A DNA stretch of 64,000 nucleotides from Desulfovibrio sp. JY (GCA_021730285.1 CP082962.1:1798001-1862000), one strand, 5' to 3'; shown: positions 18,478-27,279, counted from the stretch's first letter. Made by a program: numbers and translations. Notes: generated by a model not told the origin, from the letters alone.

Positions 18478-18990
18478 ATGGAAACGACCTATTCCTTTAC
18501 GCCCATCGGCGTCATCCGCAGTCCCTTTTCCAGCCTGGCCGGCATGCCGGTCCAGCCCGGCGGGGCCCGCGAGGCCCTGGGCCGGCTGGAGCTCTTGCCC
18601 GAACTGGCTCCGGCCCTGGCCGACCTGGACGGCTTTTCCCACATCTATCTCCTCTATGTCTTTCATGCCTCCCAGGGCTTCGCCCCAACGGTGGTGCCCT
18701 ATCTCGACGACACGCCTCGCGGCCTTTTCGCCACGCGCGCGCCAAGACGCCCCAACCCCATCGGGCTGTCGGTGGTGGAAATCGCGTCGGTTGCGGGAAG
18801 TGTGGTGACCGTGCGCGGGGTCGATGTGCTGGACGGCACGCCGCTGCTCGACATCAAGCCCTATGCCCCGGGTTTCGACGCTCCGGGCGGGGTTGTGCGC
18901 AGCGGTTGGATGGAGGGCCGCGACGGGGTCGTGGCCTCGGTGCGGGCCGACGCCCGGTTCGCGCCGCGAGACGGCAAGGAGACGGGGTGA
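18478..18990 (+). CDS. trmO: tRNA N6-threonylcarbamoyladenosine37 methyltransferase TrmO
   Basis: This 170-residue protein methylates t6A37 of threonine tRNAs using S-adenosylmethionine. The TsaA/TrmO beta-barrel signatures are plain: FTPIGVIRSPF near the start, GFSHIYLLYVFH, the ARRPNPIGLSVVEI-like stretch (RAPRRPNPIGLS) and LDGTPLLDIKPYAP. GGAGG lies 5-6 bases before the ATG. It is probably co-transcribed with the preceding membrane gene, although no functional link is known, and it ends 24 bases from a convergent gene. Confidence 0.92.
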   Translation: METTYSFTPIGVIRSPFSSLAGMPVQPGGAREALGRLELLPELAPALADLDGFSHIYLLYVFHASQGFAPTVVPYLDDTPRGLFATRAPRRPNPIGLSVVEIASVAGSVVTVRGVDVLDGTPLLDIKPYAPGFDAPGGVVRSGWMEGRDGVVASVRADARFAPRDGKETG

Positions 18991-19014
18991 GGCCGGGGCG
19001 GTTCCGAAGCGGGA

Positions 19015-20133
19015 CTAATGGCAGCGCAGCCTGCCCGCCTGGGCCGCGTCCACGGCGAAAAGCAGCGGCCGCACCCCGGCGGCCCGGCCCACCTCGCCGC
19101 GCATCGTAAGCGCCGCCCGCTTGTCGCCATAGCGTCCGGCCAGCACCCGGTAGCGCCGGCCCTTTGCGCCGCTTTCCGCGACCACGCAGGCCGGAATGCC
19201 CCGGCCGCGAAGTTTGGCGGCCTGGGCGTCGGCATTGGTGGCATCGGCGAACAGCCCGGTCTGCAAGGCGTAAAATCCGGTTGCCGCAGTGGCGGCCGGT
19301 TTGGCGGCGACCTGTTTTGCCGGGATTCCCTTTGCGGTGGCGGCGGGTTTGCTTACGGCCGGCTGCGCCGGTTTGGGCCTCGCGGCCTCGGACGGTGCGG
19401 CCTTTGGTGCGGACTGTGGTCCGGGCGTCTCCGAAGCGGTGTCGGGGGCCGGCCTTGGCGCGGCCTCGCTTGCCGGGGCCGCTGACGTGGCGACGGGCGG
19501 GGCTGGCGTGTCCGTTGCCGGCCTGGACGGCGCCTGGGGCGTGGCCTCACTCGTCGGGACGGATCCGGCCGACGGGTCGGAAGGGGCGGCCTCTTGCGGC
19601 GCATCGGGCAGGGCTTCCTCGGATGCGGGAGGCTCGACGGAGCCCCGGACCGCCGCGCCGGTGACCGTGAAGGTCGTGGCGGCAAGCCTGGTCTCGCCGT
19701 CATAGACTTCGAGGGACCACTCCCCGGGCCTGGCCCGGCCCGGCGGATAAAAGGCGTAGACAATGGCCGCCGGTTCCCCTTTTCGCGCCGGCACGCGCCA
19801 GCGGTCCACGGCCGTGCCCACGCCCGAGGCCGTGGGCCGCGTCAGCCGCGCTTCCAAAAGGACGGGGCCGCTGCCCGGCTTGCCGGCCGGCGTGAAACGA
19901 CAGCCGAACCCCTTGTCCGTGTCCATGACCGTCTCGCCCGGCCGCACGCCCGCGTTGGCGGCGGGCCAGGCCTCGGTCAGGCCGGGGGCCGTGGCCAGCG
20001 CCCCGCAGATGTCGAAGCCGGAGGAGCCGGGTCCGGGCTGCGGCGGCCCGGCGTAAAGCCGGGCGGGCAAAAGGGCCAGGGCCAGCAGCAGGCAGGCCGC
20101 ACCGGGGCGGCGCATGGAAAAAAAGTCGGGCAT
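19015..20133 (-). CDS. Exported SPOR-domain protein with Pro/Ala linker
   Basis: The 372-residue protein has a signal peptide (about 7-28, ending LYAGP), a folded N-terminal part of about 140 residues with two conserved cysteines (FDICGAL and GFGCRF) and a beta-rich VYDGETRLAATTFTV, a long Pro/Ala/Ser-rich linker (about 165-295), and a C-terminal SPOR domain (GFYALQTGLFADATNADAQA through YRVLAGRYGDKRAA). SPOR domains bind denuded peptidoglycan, often at the septum. It starts 8 bases after the stop of the upstream TPR/pseudo-receiver gene, so it is the last gene of the seven-gene operon. The exact start is uncertain (20133 or 20115). Confidence 0.8.
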   Translation of the reverse strand: MPDFFSMRRPGAACLLLALALLPARLYAGPPQPGPGSSGFDICGALATAPGLTEAWPAANAGVRPGETVMDTDKGFGCRFTPAGKPGSGPVLLEARLTRPTASGVGTAVDRWRVPARKGEPAAIVYAFYPPGRARPGEWSLEVYDGETRLAATTFTVTGAAVRGSVEPPASEEALPDAPQEAAPSDPSAGSVPTSEATPQAPSRPATDTPAPPVATSAAPASEAAPRPAPDTASETPGPQSAPKAAPSEAARPKPAQPAVSKPAATAKGIPAKQVAAKPAATAATGFYALQTGLFADATNADAQAAKLRGRGIPACVVAESGAKGRRYRVLAGRYGDKRAALTMRGEVGRAAGVRPLLFAVDAAQAGRLRCH

Positions 20134-20141
20134 AGGCGGCG

Positions 20142-21509
20142 TTATTCGGCGAGGTGTTCGAGCAGGCGTTTGGCCGGGGCGTAGTCGGGATCGATGGCCA
20201 ATGCGGCGCGCAGGCAGTCGCGGGCCTGCCCCAGGTTGCGGCAACGGTGGTGGGCCGTGGCGATGTTGTAGCCGACCGAGGGAGCCTGGGTCATCAGGGT
20301 CGGATCGGCGGCCAGGGCCTTTTCAAAATAGTCGAGAGCCGTATCGTACTGCTTGCCGTCGGCGTGGGCAACGCCCATGTTGTAGAGCAGGCCGGCGTCC
20401 CCCGGGGCGATGCGCAGGGCCTTGGCGTAGTTCTCCACGGCCTGGGACCACAGCCCCTGGCGGCGAAGCAATATGCCCCGGTCGTTGAACATCCACAAAT
20501 CGGCCGAAGACAGCCGCTCGCCCTTGGCCTCGATGGCCTCGGTGACGAAGCGCAAGGCCATCTCCTGGTCCTTTTCGCCGATCTTGCGGGCAATCTCCAT
20601 CAGCGACTCGCTGACCATGTCCGAGGCCTCCCGGGTGACCACGCGTCGGGCTTCCTCGAAACAGCCTTTGGCCTTTTCGGTATCGCCCTTGGCCAGATAC
20701 GTCTCGCCGATTTCCACCTTGCGCTCGAAATTGAGCGGCGACAGGCTGTCCAGGCGCGTCAGGTAAGCCAGCCGCTTGTCCATCTCCCCGGACTCCCGGC
20801 TCAGCTCGACAAGCCTTTTGAGCGGCTCGATATAGAGCTTCTCCACCCGGGCGGCGGCCTGGTAATGCTTCTCCGCTGCCTCGTATTCCCCGCGCTTGCG
20901 GGCAACGTCCCCCAGGAGCAGATGGCACTTGAGGCTGTCGGGCTTGAGTTCCATGGCCTTGGTCGTGATGTGCTGCGCCTGTTCCAGATCCCCCGCCTCG
21001 ATCAGTTCCGCCGCCCGGTCGAGCAGCACGCCGAGCCGGTTGTTGGGGCGGATGGCAAAGGCGATCTTTTCGATGATGGCGTTGGCCGAGATGGGCTTGG
21101 TGATGAAGCTGTCGGCCCCGACCTCGTGGGTCAGCATCATCTCCTCCCGGGAGATTTCGGTGCTGGCCACGATCACCCGCACCCGGTCGGCATAGAAATT
21201 CTTGAGCACCTTGATGGTCTTGATGCAGGTGACCTTGCGCATGCGCCGTTCGAGAAAGAGCAGCAGCGGCACGGACAGACGTTCCACGGCCTTGTTGGTG
21301 AAGGTCACGGCCTCGTCGTACTCGACGGTCTCGCGGCACGACGCCCGGGCATCCACCCGGATGCCGGCCAGGGTCAGCTTGACCATGCGGGCGAAGCTCT
21401 CGTCGTCGGTGGCGATGACCGCCACGCCGCCCGCGGCGAAGTAGTCCAGGACGATGCGCTCGTATCGCCTGGCCGTCTGATCGGTCTTAACGCGCATGAT
21501 ATTGGGCAT
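20142..21509 (-). CDS. Pseudo-receiver domain fused to TPR repeats
   Basis: The first 135 residues of this 455-residue protein fit a response-regulator fold, including the C-terminal half (VRVIVASTEISREEMM, GADSFITKPISANAI), but the usual phospho-acceptor Asp position (strand LLLFLERRM) has no Asp, so it probably cannot be phosphorylated normally. Residues from about 165 onward form seven or more TPR-like helical pairs (AMELKPDSLKCHLLLGDVA, ALRIAPGDAGLLYNMGVAH and others). It likely works as a scaffold in the operon's signalling complex. It starts 13 bases after the upstream receiver/HD gene. Confidence 0.8.
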   Translation of the reverse strand: MPNIMRVKTDQTARRYERIVLDYFAAGGVAVIATDDESFARMVKLTLAGIRVDARASCRETVEYDEAVTFTNKAVERLSVPLLLFLERRMRKVTCIKTIKVLKNFYADRVRVIVASTEISREEMMLTHEVGADSFITKPISANAIIEKIAFAIRPNNRLGVLLDRAAELIEAGDLEQAQHITTKAMELKPDSLKCHLLLGDVARKRGEYEAAEKHYQAAARVEKLYIEPLKRLVELSRESGEMDKRLAYLTRLDSLSPLNFERKVEIGETYLAKGDTEKAKGCFEEARRVVTREASDMVSESLMEIARKIGEKDQEMALRFVTEAIEAKGERLSSADLWMFNDRGILLRRQGLWSQAVENYAKALRIAPGDAGLLYNMGVAHADGKQYDTALDYFEKALAADPTLMTQAPSVGYNIATAHHRCRNLGQARDCLRAALAIDPDYAPAKRLLEHLAE

Positions 21510-21522
21510 GGAAAACCTTTTT

Positions 21523-22737
21523 TTACGTGTCCGGCAGGGCGCTTCTGACCCGGCGCAAAAGGGCCAGCAGCGCCGGATCGGTCATGTCGGAAGCGGCGGT
21601 TTCGGTGGCGGGCGAAAGCACCTTGAGGGTCTGCTTGCGAAACGCGCCGAGGTCCTGCAAACGCTCGATCAGCCCCGGATCCACCACCTGCCCGGCCACG
21701 GCCGCCGTTTCGCCGGTGCCGAGACAGATGTCCTCTTCCAGAACCATGCCGGCCGTCAGGGACGTGACCGTGGCCTCGCCCCGGCTGTAGCCTTCGCGCG
21801 CGCCGGCCAGCACGCCGAGCAGTTCCAGGACACTGGGGTCGTAGAGTCCTTCGCGCCCGGCCATGGCGGCCAGGGCCACGTCGCGGCCGACGCCGGAGGT
21901 CAGCAGCCGGTCGTAGTCCAGGGCCGCCTTGAGCAGCCGCGAGCCGAGGGGGATTTGTTTGCCCGAGGGGCCGTCCTCCCCGCCCCCGGCAAAGGGGGTT
22001 TCCTGGTGGCGGATGATGTGGGCCACCTCGCCGAGCTTGGGGATGTTGTCCAGCAGGTCCGCGCCGATGGACGGATGGAGGGCGAAAAGCGCGGCCCGCT
22101 CGCCCTCCAGGGTTCCCCTGGCCCGCAGGCTGGCGAACATGGACTCGGGCATGACCATGGCCCCGAGCTGGGACAGCATGACGGCCAGTTCGATGCGCCA
22201 GACGTCCGGGGCGTCGCAGTAGCGGGCCATGGCCACGACCAGCCGCTTGACCCGGGCCGAGCGGGCCATGGCCTCGGGATTGAGCAGCCCGAGCAGGTCG
22301 GTGAGCACCTTGATGATGCCCCGCAGCGAGCTTTTGAGAAAGTCCTTTTCGCCCGTGACCTGGAGATACTGGGCCACGCCCGCGACAAGCGCCTCCTCCA
22401 GCTCCTCCTCGGGGCAGGGCTTGGCCAGAAAGCGGAACACGCCGCCCGTATTGACGGCGCGCATGGCCTCCTGCAGGTCGGCGTAGCCGGTGAGCATGAT
22501 GCGGATGGTGTCGGGACAGGTCTTTTTGAGCCGGGTGAGGAATTCCAGGCCGTCGATGCCCGGCATGCGCAGGTCCGAGACGACCACCGCGTAGGGGCCG
22601 TTTTCGGTGACGGCTTCCAAGGCGCGAAGCGGCCCCTCGGCCACGTCGACGGCGAACTTGCGCCGCAGCTTGCGCTTCAGCGATGCAATGAGTTCCGCGT
22701 CGTCGTCGACGAACAGTATCTTTTGTCTGACGCCCAT
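21523..22737 (-). CDS. Response regulator with degenerate HD-GYP domain, copy 1
   Basis: A 404-residue protein with a complete receiver domain (LFVDDDAEL, acceptor Asp in VVVSDLRMPG, Lys in LAKPC) followed by an HD-GYP-like helical domain. Residues that bind metal in cyclic-di-GMP phosphodiesterases are changed: the HD pair of LLHDIG reads LSQLG and the GYP loop reads GGG, though HPSIGADLLDNIP and SRLLKAALDYDRL keep the family framework. It is therefore probably not catalytic and may be a ligand sensor or scaffold. It is a close paralogue of the gene at 26080-27279. The start is ATG 22737; a TTG two codons earlier is nearly as good. Confidence 0.85.
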   Translation of the reverse strand: MGVRQKILFVDDDAELIASLKRKLRRKFAVDVAEGPLRALEAVTENGPYAVVVSDLRMPGIDGLEFLTRLKKTCPDTIRIMLTGYADLQEAMRAVNTGGVFRFLAKPCPEEELEEALVAGVAQYLQVTGEKDFLKSSLRGIIKVLTDLLGLLNPEAMARSARVKRLVVAMARYCDAPDVWRIELAVMLSQLGAMVMPESMFASLRARGTLEGERAALFALHPSIGADLLDNIPKLGEVAHIIRHQETPFAGGGEDGPSGKQIPLGSRLLKAALDYDRLLTSGVGRDVALAAMAGREGLYDPSVLELLGVLAGAREGYSRGEATVTSLTAGMVLEEDICLGTGETAAVAGQVVDPGLIERLQDLGAFRKQTLKVLSPATETAASDMTDPALLALLRRVRSALPDT

Positions 22738-22759
22738 GCCCAAGCGGCCTCCGCCGGCC

Positions 22760-24382
22760 TTACGCGGTCGCTCCGGCGCCTTCCGCCGGAAACCGCAGAA
22801 AAAACGTGGCTCCTTCCCCCGGTCGGTTCGTCACCTCGATGCCGCCGCCGTGGCGGGACATGATGGCCTGGCTTATGGCCAGCCCCTGCCCCGTGCCCTT
22901 GCCGACGGGCTTGGTGGTGAAAAAGGGGTCGAAGATGCGCCCTTCGTCGGCCGGATCGATGCCGGGGCCGTTGTCCGCGACGGCGACGGTCACGCCGTGC
23001 GGCCCGAGGCTGGTGGCGATGGCGATGCGGCCATGTTGCCAGGGTTCCCGGCTCACGCGCTCTTCCACCGCCTGGGCGGCGTTTATGACCACGTTGAGCA
23101 GCACCTGGGACACCTCGTGGGGTCGACCGTACACCAAAGGCAGCCCGTCAGCGAGTTCTAATTCCACCTCGGCCGCGTGTTTCCAAGCATTGCGGGTGAT
23201 GGTGACGATGTCGCGCACGGCGGCGTTGATGTCGAAAAAGAGCGATTCGCCCGTGCCCGGGTGGGACATCTGGCGCATGGCCGCGCTGATCTCGGACACC
23301 TGGTGCAGGCCTTTGCGGGAATTGGCGATGGCGGCCGGGATCTCCTGGCGCAGGTAGTCGAGGTCCGTCTCCTCGATCAGGGCGTCGAGTTCCCTGGCCG
23401 CGGCGGCGATGGCCTCGCTGCCGCCGGCGGCCGCCTCGGCCAGGCGCCGGCAGGCCGCAAGCAGGCGCAGGATGTCCGTGAAGGATTCCTCGAGAAAGCC
23501 GGCGTTGTAGGTCACGTACTGAAGGGGGGTGTTGATCTCGTGGGCGATGCCGGCGGCCAGACGGCCGATGGCCTGCATGCGCCGTTCCTGGATCGTCTTG
23601 AGCTCCCTGGCCTTGATCTCGGCCAGGTCCTGGCCGAGGAGGAGCACGCCGGCTTGGGAACCGGACGCCGCCGGCACAGGGTTGACGGTAAGCCCCAGCA
23701 CGCGTTCGCTGCCATCCGGGATGCGGCAGCGCACCTCGTCCACGCGCACCGGGGACAGCGTGTCGCGGCTGGCGGTCACGGCCTCGCGAAGCGCCCGCCC
23801 GTCCCAGGCAAGGGGCAGCGCGAAGAAATCCTTTCCCGTCGCCTGCCCGGCCGCAAGTCCGAAGGTCGCCTCGGCGCTGGCGTTGAAGCGGCGCACGCGG
23901 TCCTCGCCGTCCAGGCCCACCAGGATGGAGCGGATGGAGCCGAGCAGCATCTCGATATCCTGCCCGGCCATGGCCATCTCCCGCTCGGTCGAAACGCACC
24001 GGCTGACGTCGCGCACGATTTCGACCAGGCCGAACACCCGGCCGTCCGCGTCCCGTAGCGGATGGCAGGCGCTTTCCACCTGGCGTGTCGCGCCGTCCGG
24101 ACCGAGAACGTCGGCCACCCGGTTGGCCGGTTTTCCGGACGCAAGCGCCTCCTCGGCCAGGCAGGGCCGGCAGGCGTCCGCGTCGCCCGGACAGGGGCGG
24201 CCCGGGGCGAAGTCCCCGGGATAAAAATGGCGCAGGGCCTCGTTTACGGCCACCACCTTGCGGTTTGTGTCCAGAAAGCACAGCCCCATGTCCAGGGAGT
24301 CGAACAGGGCCTCGAAATACGGGGCGCGGGGATCGCATGGGCCTTTTGGGGCCTTGCGGCATCGCGGACGGTGGCGGTTCAC
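22760..24382 (-). CDS. PAS-domain sensor histidine kinase (cytoplasmic)
   Basis: A 540-residue soluble kinase. Two PAS domains (about 20-150 and 160-285) precede the H-box AAGIAHEINTPLQYV (about 305) and an ATPase domain with NVVINAAQAVEE, VADNGPGI and GTGQGLAI. The first PAS contains several cysteines (GRPCPGDADACRPC), a possible metal or redox site. The GTG start overlaps the TGA of the preceding gene (GTGA) and has GAGGAAAG upstream, which fixes the start although the frame is open further. It is the only kinase in the operon and is expected to phosphorylate the two receiver/HD proteins. Confidence 0.92.
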   Translation of the reverse strand: MNRHRPRCRKAPKGPCDPRAPYFEALFDSLDMGLCFLDTNRKVVAVNEALRHFYPGDFAPGRPCPGDADACRPCLAEEALASGKPANRVADVLGPDGATRQVESACHPLRDADGRVFGLVEIVRDVSRCVSTEREMAMAGQDIEMLLGSIRSILVGLDGEDRVRRFNASAEATFGLAAGQATGKDFFALPLAWDGRALREAVTASRDTLSPVRVDEVRCRIPDGSERVLGLTVNPVPAASGSQAGVLLLGQDLAEIKARELKTIQERRMQAIGRLAAGIAHEINTPLQYVTYNAGFLEESFTDILRLLAACRRLAEAAAGGSEAIAAAARELDALIEETDLDYLRQEIPAAIANSRKGLHQVSEISAAMRQMSHPGTGESLFFDINAAVRDIVTITRNAWKHAAEVELELADGLPLVYGRPHEVSQVLLNVVINAAQAVEERVSREPWQHGRIAIATSLGPHGVTVAVADNGPGIDPADEGRIFDPFFTTKPVGKGTGQGLAISQAIMSRHGGGIEVTNRPGEGATFFLRFPAEGAGATA

Positions 24383-25209
24383 GCGGGACTTTCCTCGATC
24401 CAGATGGCGAACGCCGCGTCTCCGGCCGGCGTGTCGCAGCGAATGCCGAGCGACTCCTCCCGGGGATGGGAAAACGTCCCGCCGCGGGTCAGGCGGGTTT
24501 CCCGGGCAAGCAGGGAGGCGTCCCGCAGCATGTCCTGGAAAAAAAGGAGCGTGGTGGTGAAAAACGCGTCCAGGGCCTTTTCGGCCGGCGCGGGGTCCGC
24601 TTCCCGGCACAGGCCGGCGGCGAGGGCGGCGCTTATGCCAATAGCCGCGCACAACCGCCTCGGCCCGGGGAGAAGGCCGGTCATGAGGCCTGTTTCGGGG
24701 AAGGCCGCCATGTCTTCGGGCTGGCCGAGGGCCGCCACCGCCAGCGCAAGTCCGGCGACCCGGCAAAAGGCCCGCCCCGCCGCCGCGACCAGCAGTTCGG
24801 CCACCGTGTTGTCGGCAAAAAAATCCTGGATATAGCGCAGGCTGATCTGTCCGGATTGGCGCAACGCGAAGTGGCGGCCCAAAAGCCGCTTGTACTGCTC
24901 CCGGTCGATGTGGCCGCGAAGGAGCAGGGCCTCGCCGAGGTAGGTGTGCTGGACCTTCTGGAAAAACAGCAGTTGGTCCAGGTCCTGCCGGGACAGCCGG
25001 CGCTCCTTCACGGCGATGTCGCCGAAAAGCCTGGGGTCGGTCTGTTGCCGGCGACAGATGCCGTCCACGTCGCCGGAGCTGAGCACGCCCCTGTCCACGG
25101 CCATTTCGCCGATGCGCCGGTTGTGTTCCTTCTGGAAGCGCAGGCCGTCGGCGAGCTGTTCCTCGGTGATGGCCCCCTGTTCCACGAGAAAGCGTCCAAG
25201 AAAGCTCAT
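24379..25209 (-). CDS. MshEN-like four-repeat protein with possible CheX-like C terminus
   Basis: In this 276-residue protein, residues 3-26, 32-55, 61-84 and 90-113 each match the 24-residue MshEN pattern (x-L/I/F-G-x-x-hydrophobic-hydrophobic-x-x-G, ending in Gln): FLGRFLVEQG, RIGEMAVDRG, LFGDIAVKER and YLGEALLLRG, at an exact 29-residue period. MshEN motifs bind cyclic-di-GMP in secretion ATPases; only repeat 2 keeps the leading Arg. The C-terminal half (about 130-276, NTVAELLVAAAGRAF to AAFAIWIEE) resembles CheX-type phosphatase/adhesion-regulator domains, with low certainty. GAGAGG precedes ATG 25209. It is translationally coupled to the kinase through a GTGA overlap. Confidence 0.7.
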   Translation of the reverse strand: MSFLGRFLVEQGAITEEQLADGLRFQKEHNRRIGEMAVDRGVLSSGDVDGICRRQQTDPRLFGDIAVKERRLSRQDLDQLLFFQKVQHTYLGEALLLRGHIDREQYKRLLGRHFALRQSGQISLRYIQDFFADNTVAELLVAAAGRAFCRVAGLALAVAALGQPEDMAAFPETGLMTGLLPGPRRLCAAIGISAALAAGLCREADPAPAEKALDAFFTTTLLFFQDMLRDASLLARETRLTRGGTFSHPREESLGIRCDTPAGDAAFAIWIEESPA

Positions 25210-25247
25210 GGCGATCCTCTCCCGATGCGACCGGCCGCCGCCAGCCG

Positions 25248-26066
25248 TCACCACGCGGCGCGTTCCCCGCCGCGCCCACGTCCCCCGAGGAGTATTTCCT
25301 CTTCTTCCTTCTTCGAGACGGCACGCAGAAGGCTTTGCCCTTCCTCGAAGGCGGGGTTCAGGGCCAGGGCCATGTCCAGGAATTTCCTGGCCAGCCTGGG
25401 CTTGTCCTTTTCATAATAGGTCCTGGCGATGTTGTAGAGCAGGTGCTCGTCTCTTTTCGCCAGGCGGTAGGCCTTGAAATAGTACCGCAGGGCCTGGGCG
25501 TACATCTTGTGCTTGCGCATCTTGATGCCGAATTCGTTGAAAAGGTGCTTGTGCTCCTCGCCGAAGGCCGCCTCCAGGGTGATGATGCGCCGGCACACCA
25601 GGTTGGCGTTGTCCACCTCGCCCCGGTCGAGGTAGGTGAGCCCCAGGCCGAAGGTGGCCCGGATGTGCTCCTCGTCCACGCGCAGGGCGTTTTTGTATTC
25701 GAATTCGGCGGACATGAATTCGGTCTGGGCCCGGTGCTCGTCGGCCGCGTCCACGGTCTCGCGCACCTGGCGCATCATGGGCACGACCTTGTTCATGTAC
25801 AGGTCGGGTTCCGGCAGGTAGTTCGAAAGCAGCTCCTCCTTGCTGAGGATCCGCGGCTTGCCCGAAGGGATGAAATTCTTGTTGAGGGCGCGCACGCGGT
25901 AGGAGCCGTCTTTTTGCTCCTCGGCAAAGACGTGGATGTTCTGCTTCACCTTGCGCTTGGTGGAGCCGAAGCCGATGGCGGAGTGGATCTGGGTCGAAAA
26001 GGCGCCCCGGAACAAGTCGTCCTTGTGTTGCCGCTGTGGCGAGGGGGGCGAAGGCATGGCTTCCAT
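25248..26066 (-). CDS. Cytoplasmic TPR protein
   Basis: The 272-residue protein lacks a signal peptide. Residues about 20-80 (IGFGSTKRKVKQNIHVFAE and SYRVRALNKNFIPSG) have no family I recognise; residues about 110-255 form TPR-type helical pairs (HIRATFGLGLTYLDRGEVD, AQALRYYFKAYRLAKRDEH, ARKFLDMALALNPAFEEG). It starts 13 bases after the stop of the upstream receiver/HD gene and probably scaffolds the signalling complex of this operon. Start 26066 has AAGGG about 10 bases upstream; 26057 is an alternative. Confidence 0.75.
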   Translation of the reverse strand: MEAMPSPPSPQRQHKDDLFRGAFSTQIHSAIGFGSTKRKVKQNIHVFAEEQKDGSYRVRALNKNFIPSGKPRILSKEELLSNYLPEPDLYMNKVVPMMRQVRETVDAADEHRAQTEFMSAEFEYKNALRVDEEHIRATFGLGLTYLDRGEVDNANLVCRRIITLEAAFGEEHKHLFNEFGIKMRKHKMYAQALRYYFKAYRLAKRDEHLLYNIARTYYEKDKPRLARKFLDMALALNPAFEEGQSLLRAVSKKEEEEILLGGRGRGGERAAW

Positions 26067-26079
26067 GGAGTAGTTGCCC

Positions 26080-27279
26080 TTAGCCGTCGAGGATTTTGGC
26101 AAAGGCCAGTTTTTCGGCCGGGGGGACCAGGACCCGCCAGCGCGGTTTTCTGCCAAGGTTCGCGCCAAGGTCGATCAGCCGGTGTATGGACATGGTATTG
26201 AGTTCGAGCCCCCGGCCAAGGACCAGTTCCCCCTTGAGGTCGAGCACGTCCTGGTCGAGCAGCATGCCCGGGGCAAGCTCCCCGTCCGCGACGAGCCGGG
26301 GCTCGAAACCGTCCGGCAGCGTGGCCAGGGATTCGAGGGCGTCGAGGACCTCCGGGTCGTACCAGCCGAGCCGGTCGCGCATGCGGGCCAGGGTCAGGGC
26401 CACGGCCTCGGCCTCCCGGCCCTTGTGCCGGTACATGGCCTCCAGGGTGTCGAAATCCAGGGCGACCTTGAGGATGCGCGCGCCGTAAGGAATGTTTTCC
26501 CCGCTGGTCGCGTCCGGGGGCAGTCCGCCGCCGTCGAAGCGCTTTTCCTGATAGGCGATGATCTCGGCCACCTCGCGCAGACGCGGGATATTGGAGATGA
26601 GGTCGGCCGCGATCCTGGGATGCATGGCGAATTCGTAGGCCTTGTCCCCGGGCAGCGGTTCTCCCCGGTAGGCCTTGCGCAAGGTGTCGGCCGGCATGGC
26701 GGCGCAGCCGATCTGGGACAGCATGGCGGCCAGTTCCAGCCGCCAGGATTCCTCCATGCCGAGGTAGGCGGCCAGGTCCACGGCCAGGCGCTTGACCCGG
26801 GAAGACTTGCCGAAGGCTTCCGGATTGACCATCTCGAGCAGGTTGGTGAGCAGCTTGATGGTGCCGCGCACCGTGCCCCGCAAAAGCTCCTTTTCCGAGG
26901 CCAGGAGCTGGTGCTGGCGCAGCGCCGCTGCCAAGGCTTCCTCCAGCTCCTCCTCGGGGCAGGGCTTGGTCAGGAAGCTGAACACCTTGCTTTTGTTGAC
27001 CGCGGCCATGGCCACGGCGATGTCGGCGAACCCGGTGAGGATCACCCGCACGGCATCGGGGCACAGTTCGCGCACCCGGCCCAGAAATTCCACGCCGTCC
27101 ATGTCGGGCATGCGCAGGTCGGAGACGACCACGGCCACCTCGAGGCCGCTTTCGAGCAGCGTCAGTCCGATCCCGGGCCCCGCCGCCGTTTCCACGGCAT
27201 ACTGCTTGCGGAAAGCGCGGGCGTACGCGGCCAGGATCTCCTGATCATCATCCACGAACAGGATGCGGGGTTTGTCCAT
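26080..27279 (-). CDS. Response regulator with degenerate HD-GYP domain, copy 2
   Basis: A 399-residue protein and the first gene of the operon. The receiver is complete (FVDDDQE, acceptor Asp54 in VVSDLRMPD, Lys in LTKPC). The C-terminal domain keeps HD-GYP framework motifs (SSRVKRL, MHPRIAADLISNIP, EKRFDGGGLP, GARILKVALDFDTL) but the catalytic HD pair is Ser188-Gln189 and GYP is GLP, so phosphodiesterase activity is doubtful. It shares a CPEEELEEALA linker with copy 1, which shows duplication. The kinase encoded between the two copies is the likely phosphodonor. Confidence 0.85.
   Translation of the reverse strand: MDKPRILFVDDDQEILAAYARAFRKQYAVETAAGPGIGLTLLESGLEVAVVVSDLRMPDMDGVEFLGRVRELCPDAVRVILTGFADIAVAMAAVNKSKVFSFLTKPCPEEELEEALAAALRQHQLLASEKELLRGTVRGTIKLLTNLLEMVNPEAFGKSSRVKRLAVDLAAYLGMEESWRLELAAMLSQIGCAAMPADTLRKAYRGEPLPGDKAYEFAMHPRIAADLISNIPRLREVAEIIAYQEKRFDGGGLPPDATSGENIPYGARILKVALDFDTLEAMYRHKGREAEAVALTLARMRDRLGWYDPEVLDALESLATLPDGFEPRLVADGELAPGMLLDQDVLDLKGELVLGRGLELNTMSIHRLIDLGANLGRKPRWRVLVPPAEKLAFAKILDG

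Noticed and set aside
22760-25324. An 854-residue continuous frame starting far upstream of the kinase
   Set aside because: The upstream part runs through the MshEN-like gene in another frame; the GTGA overlap and GAGGAAAG site give a clear start at 24382.
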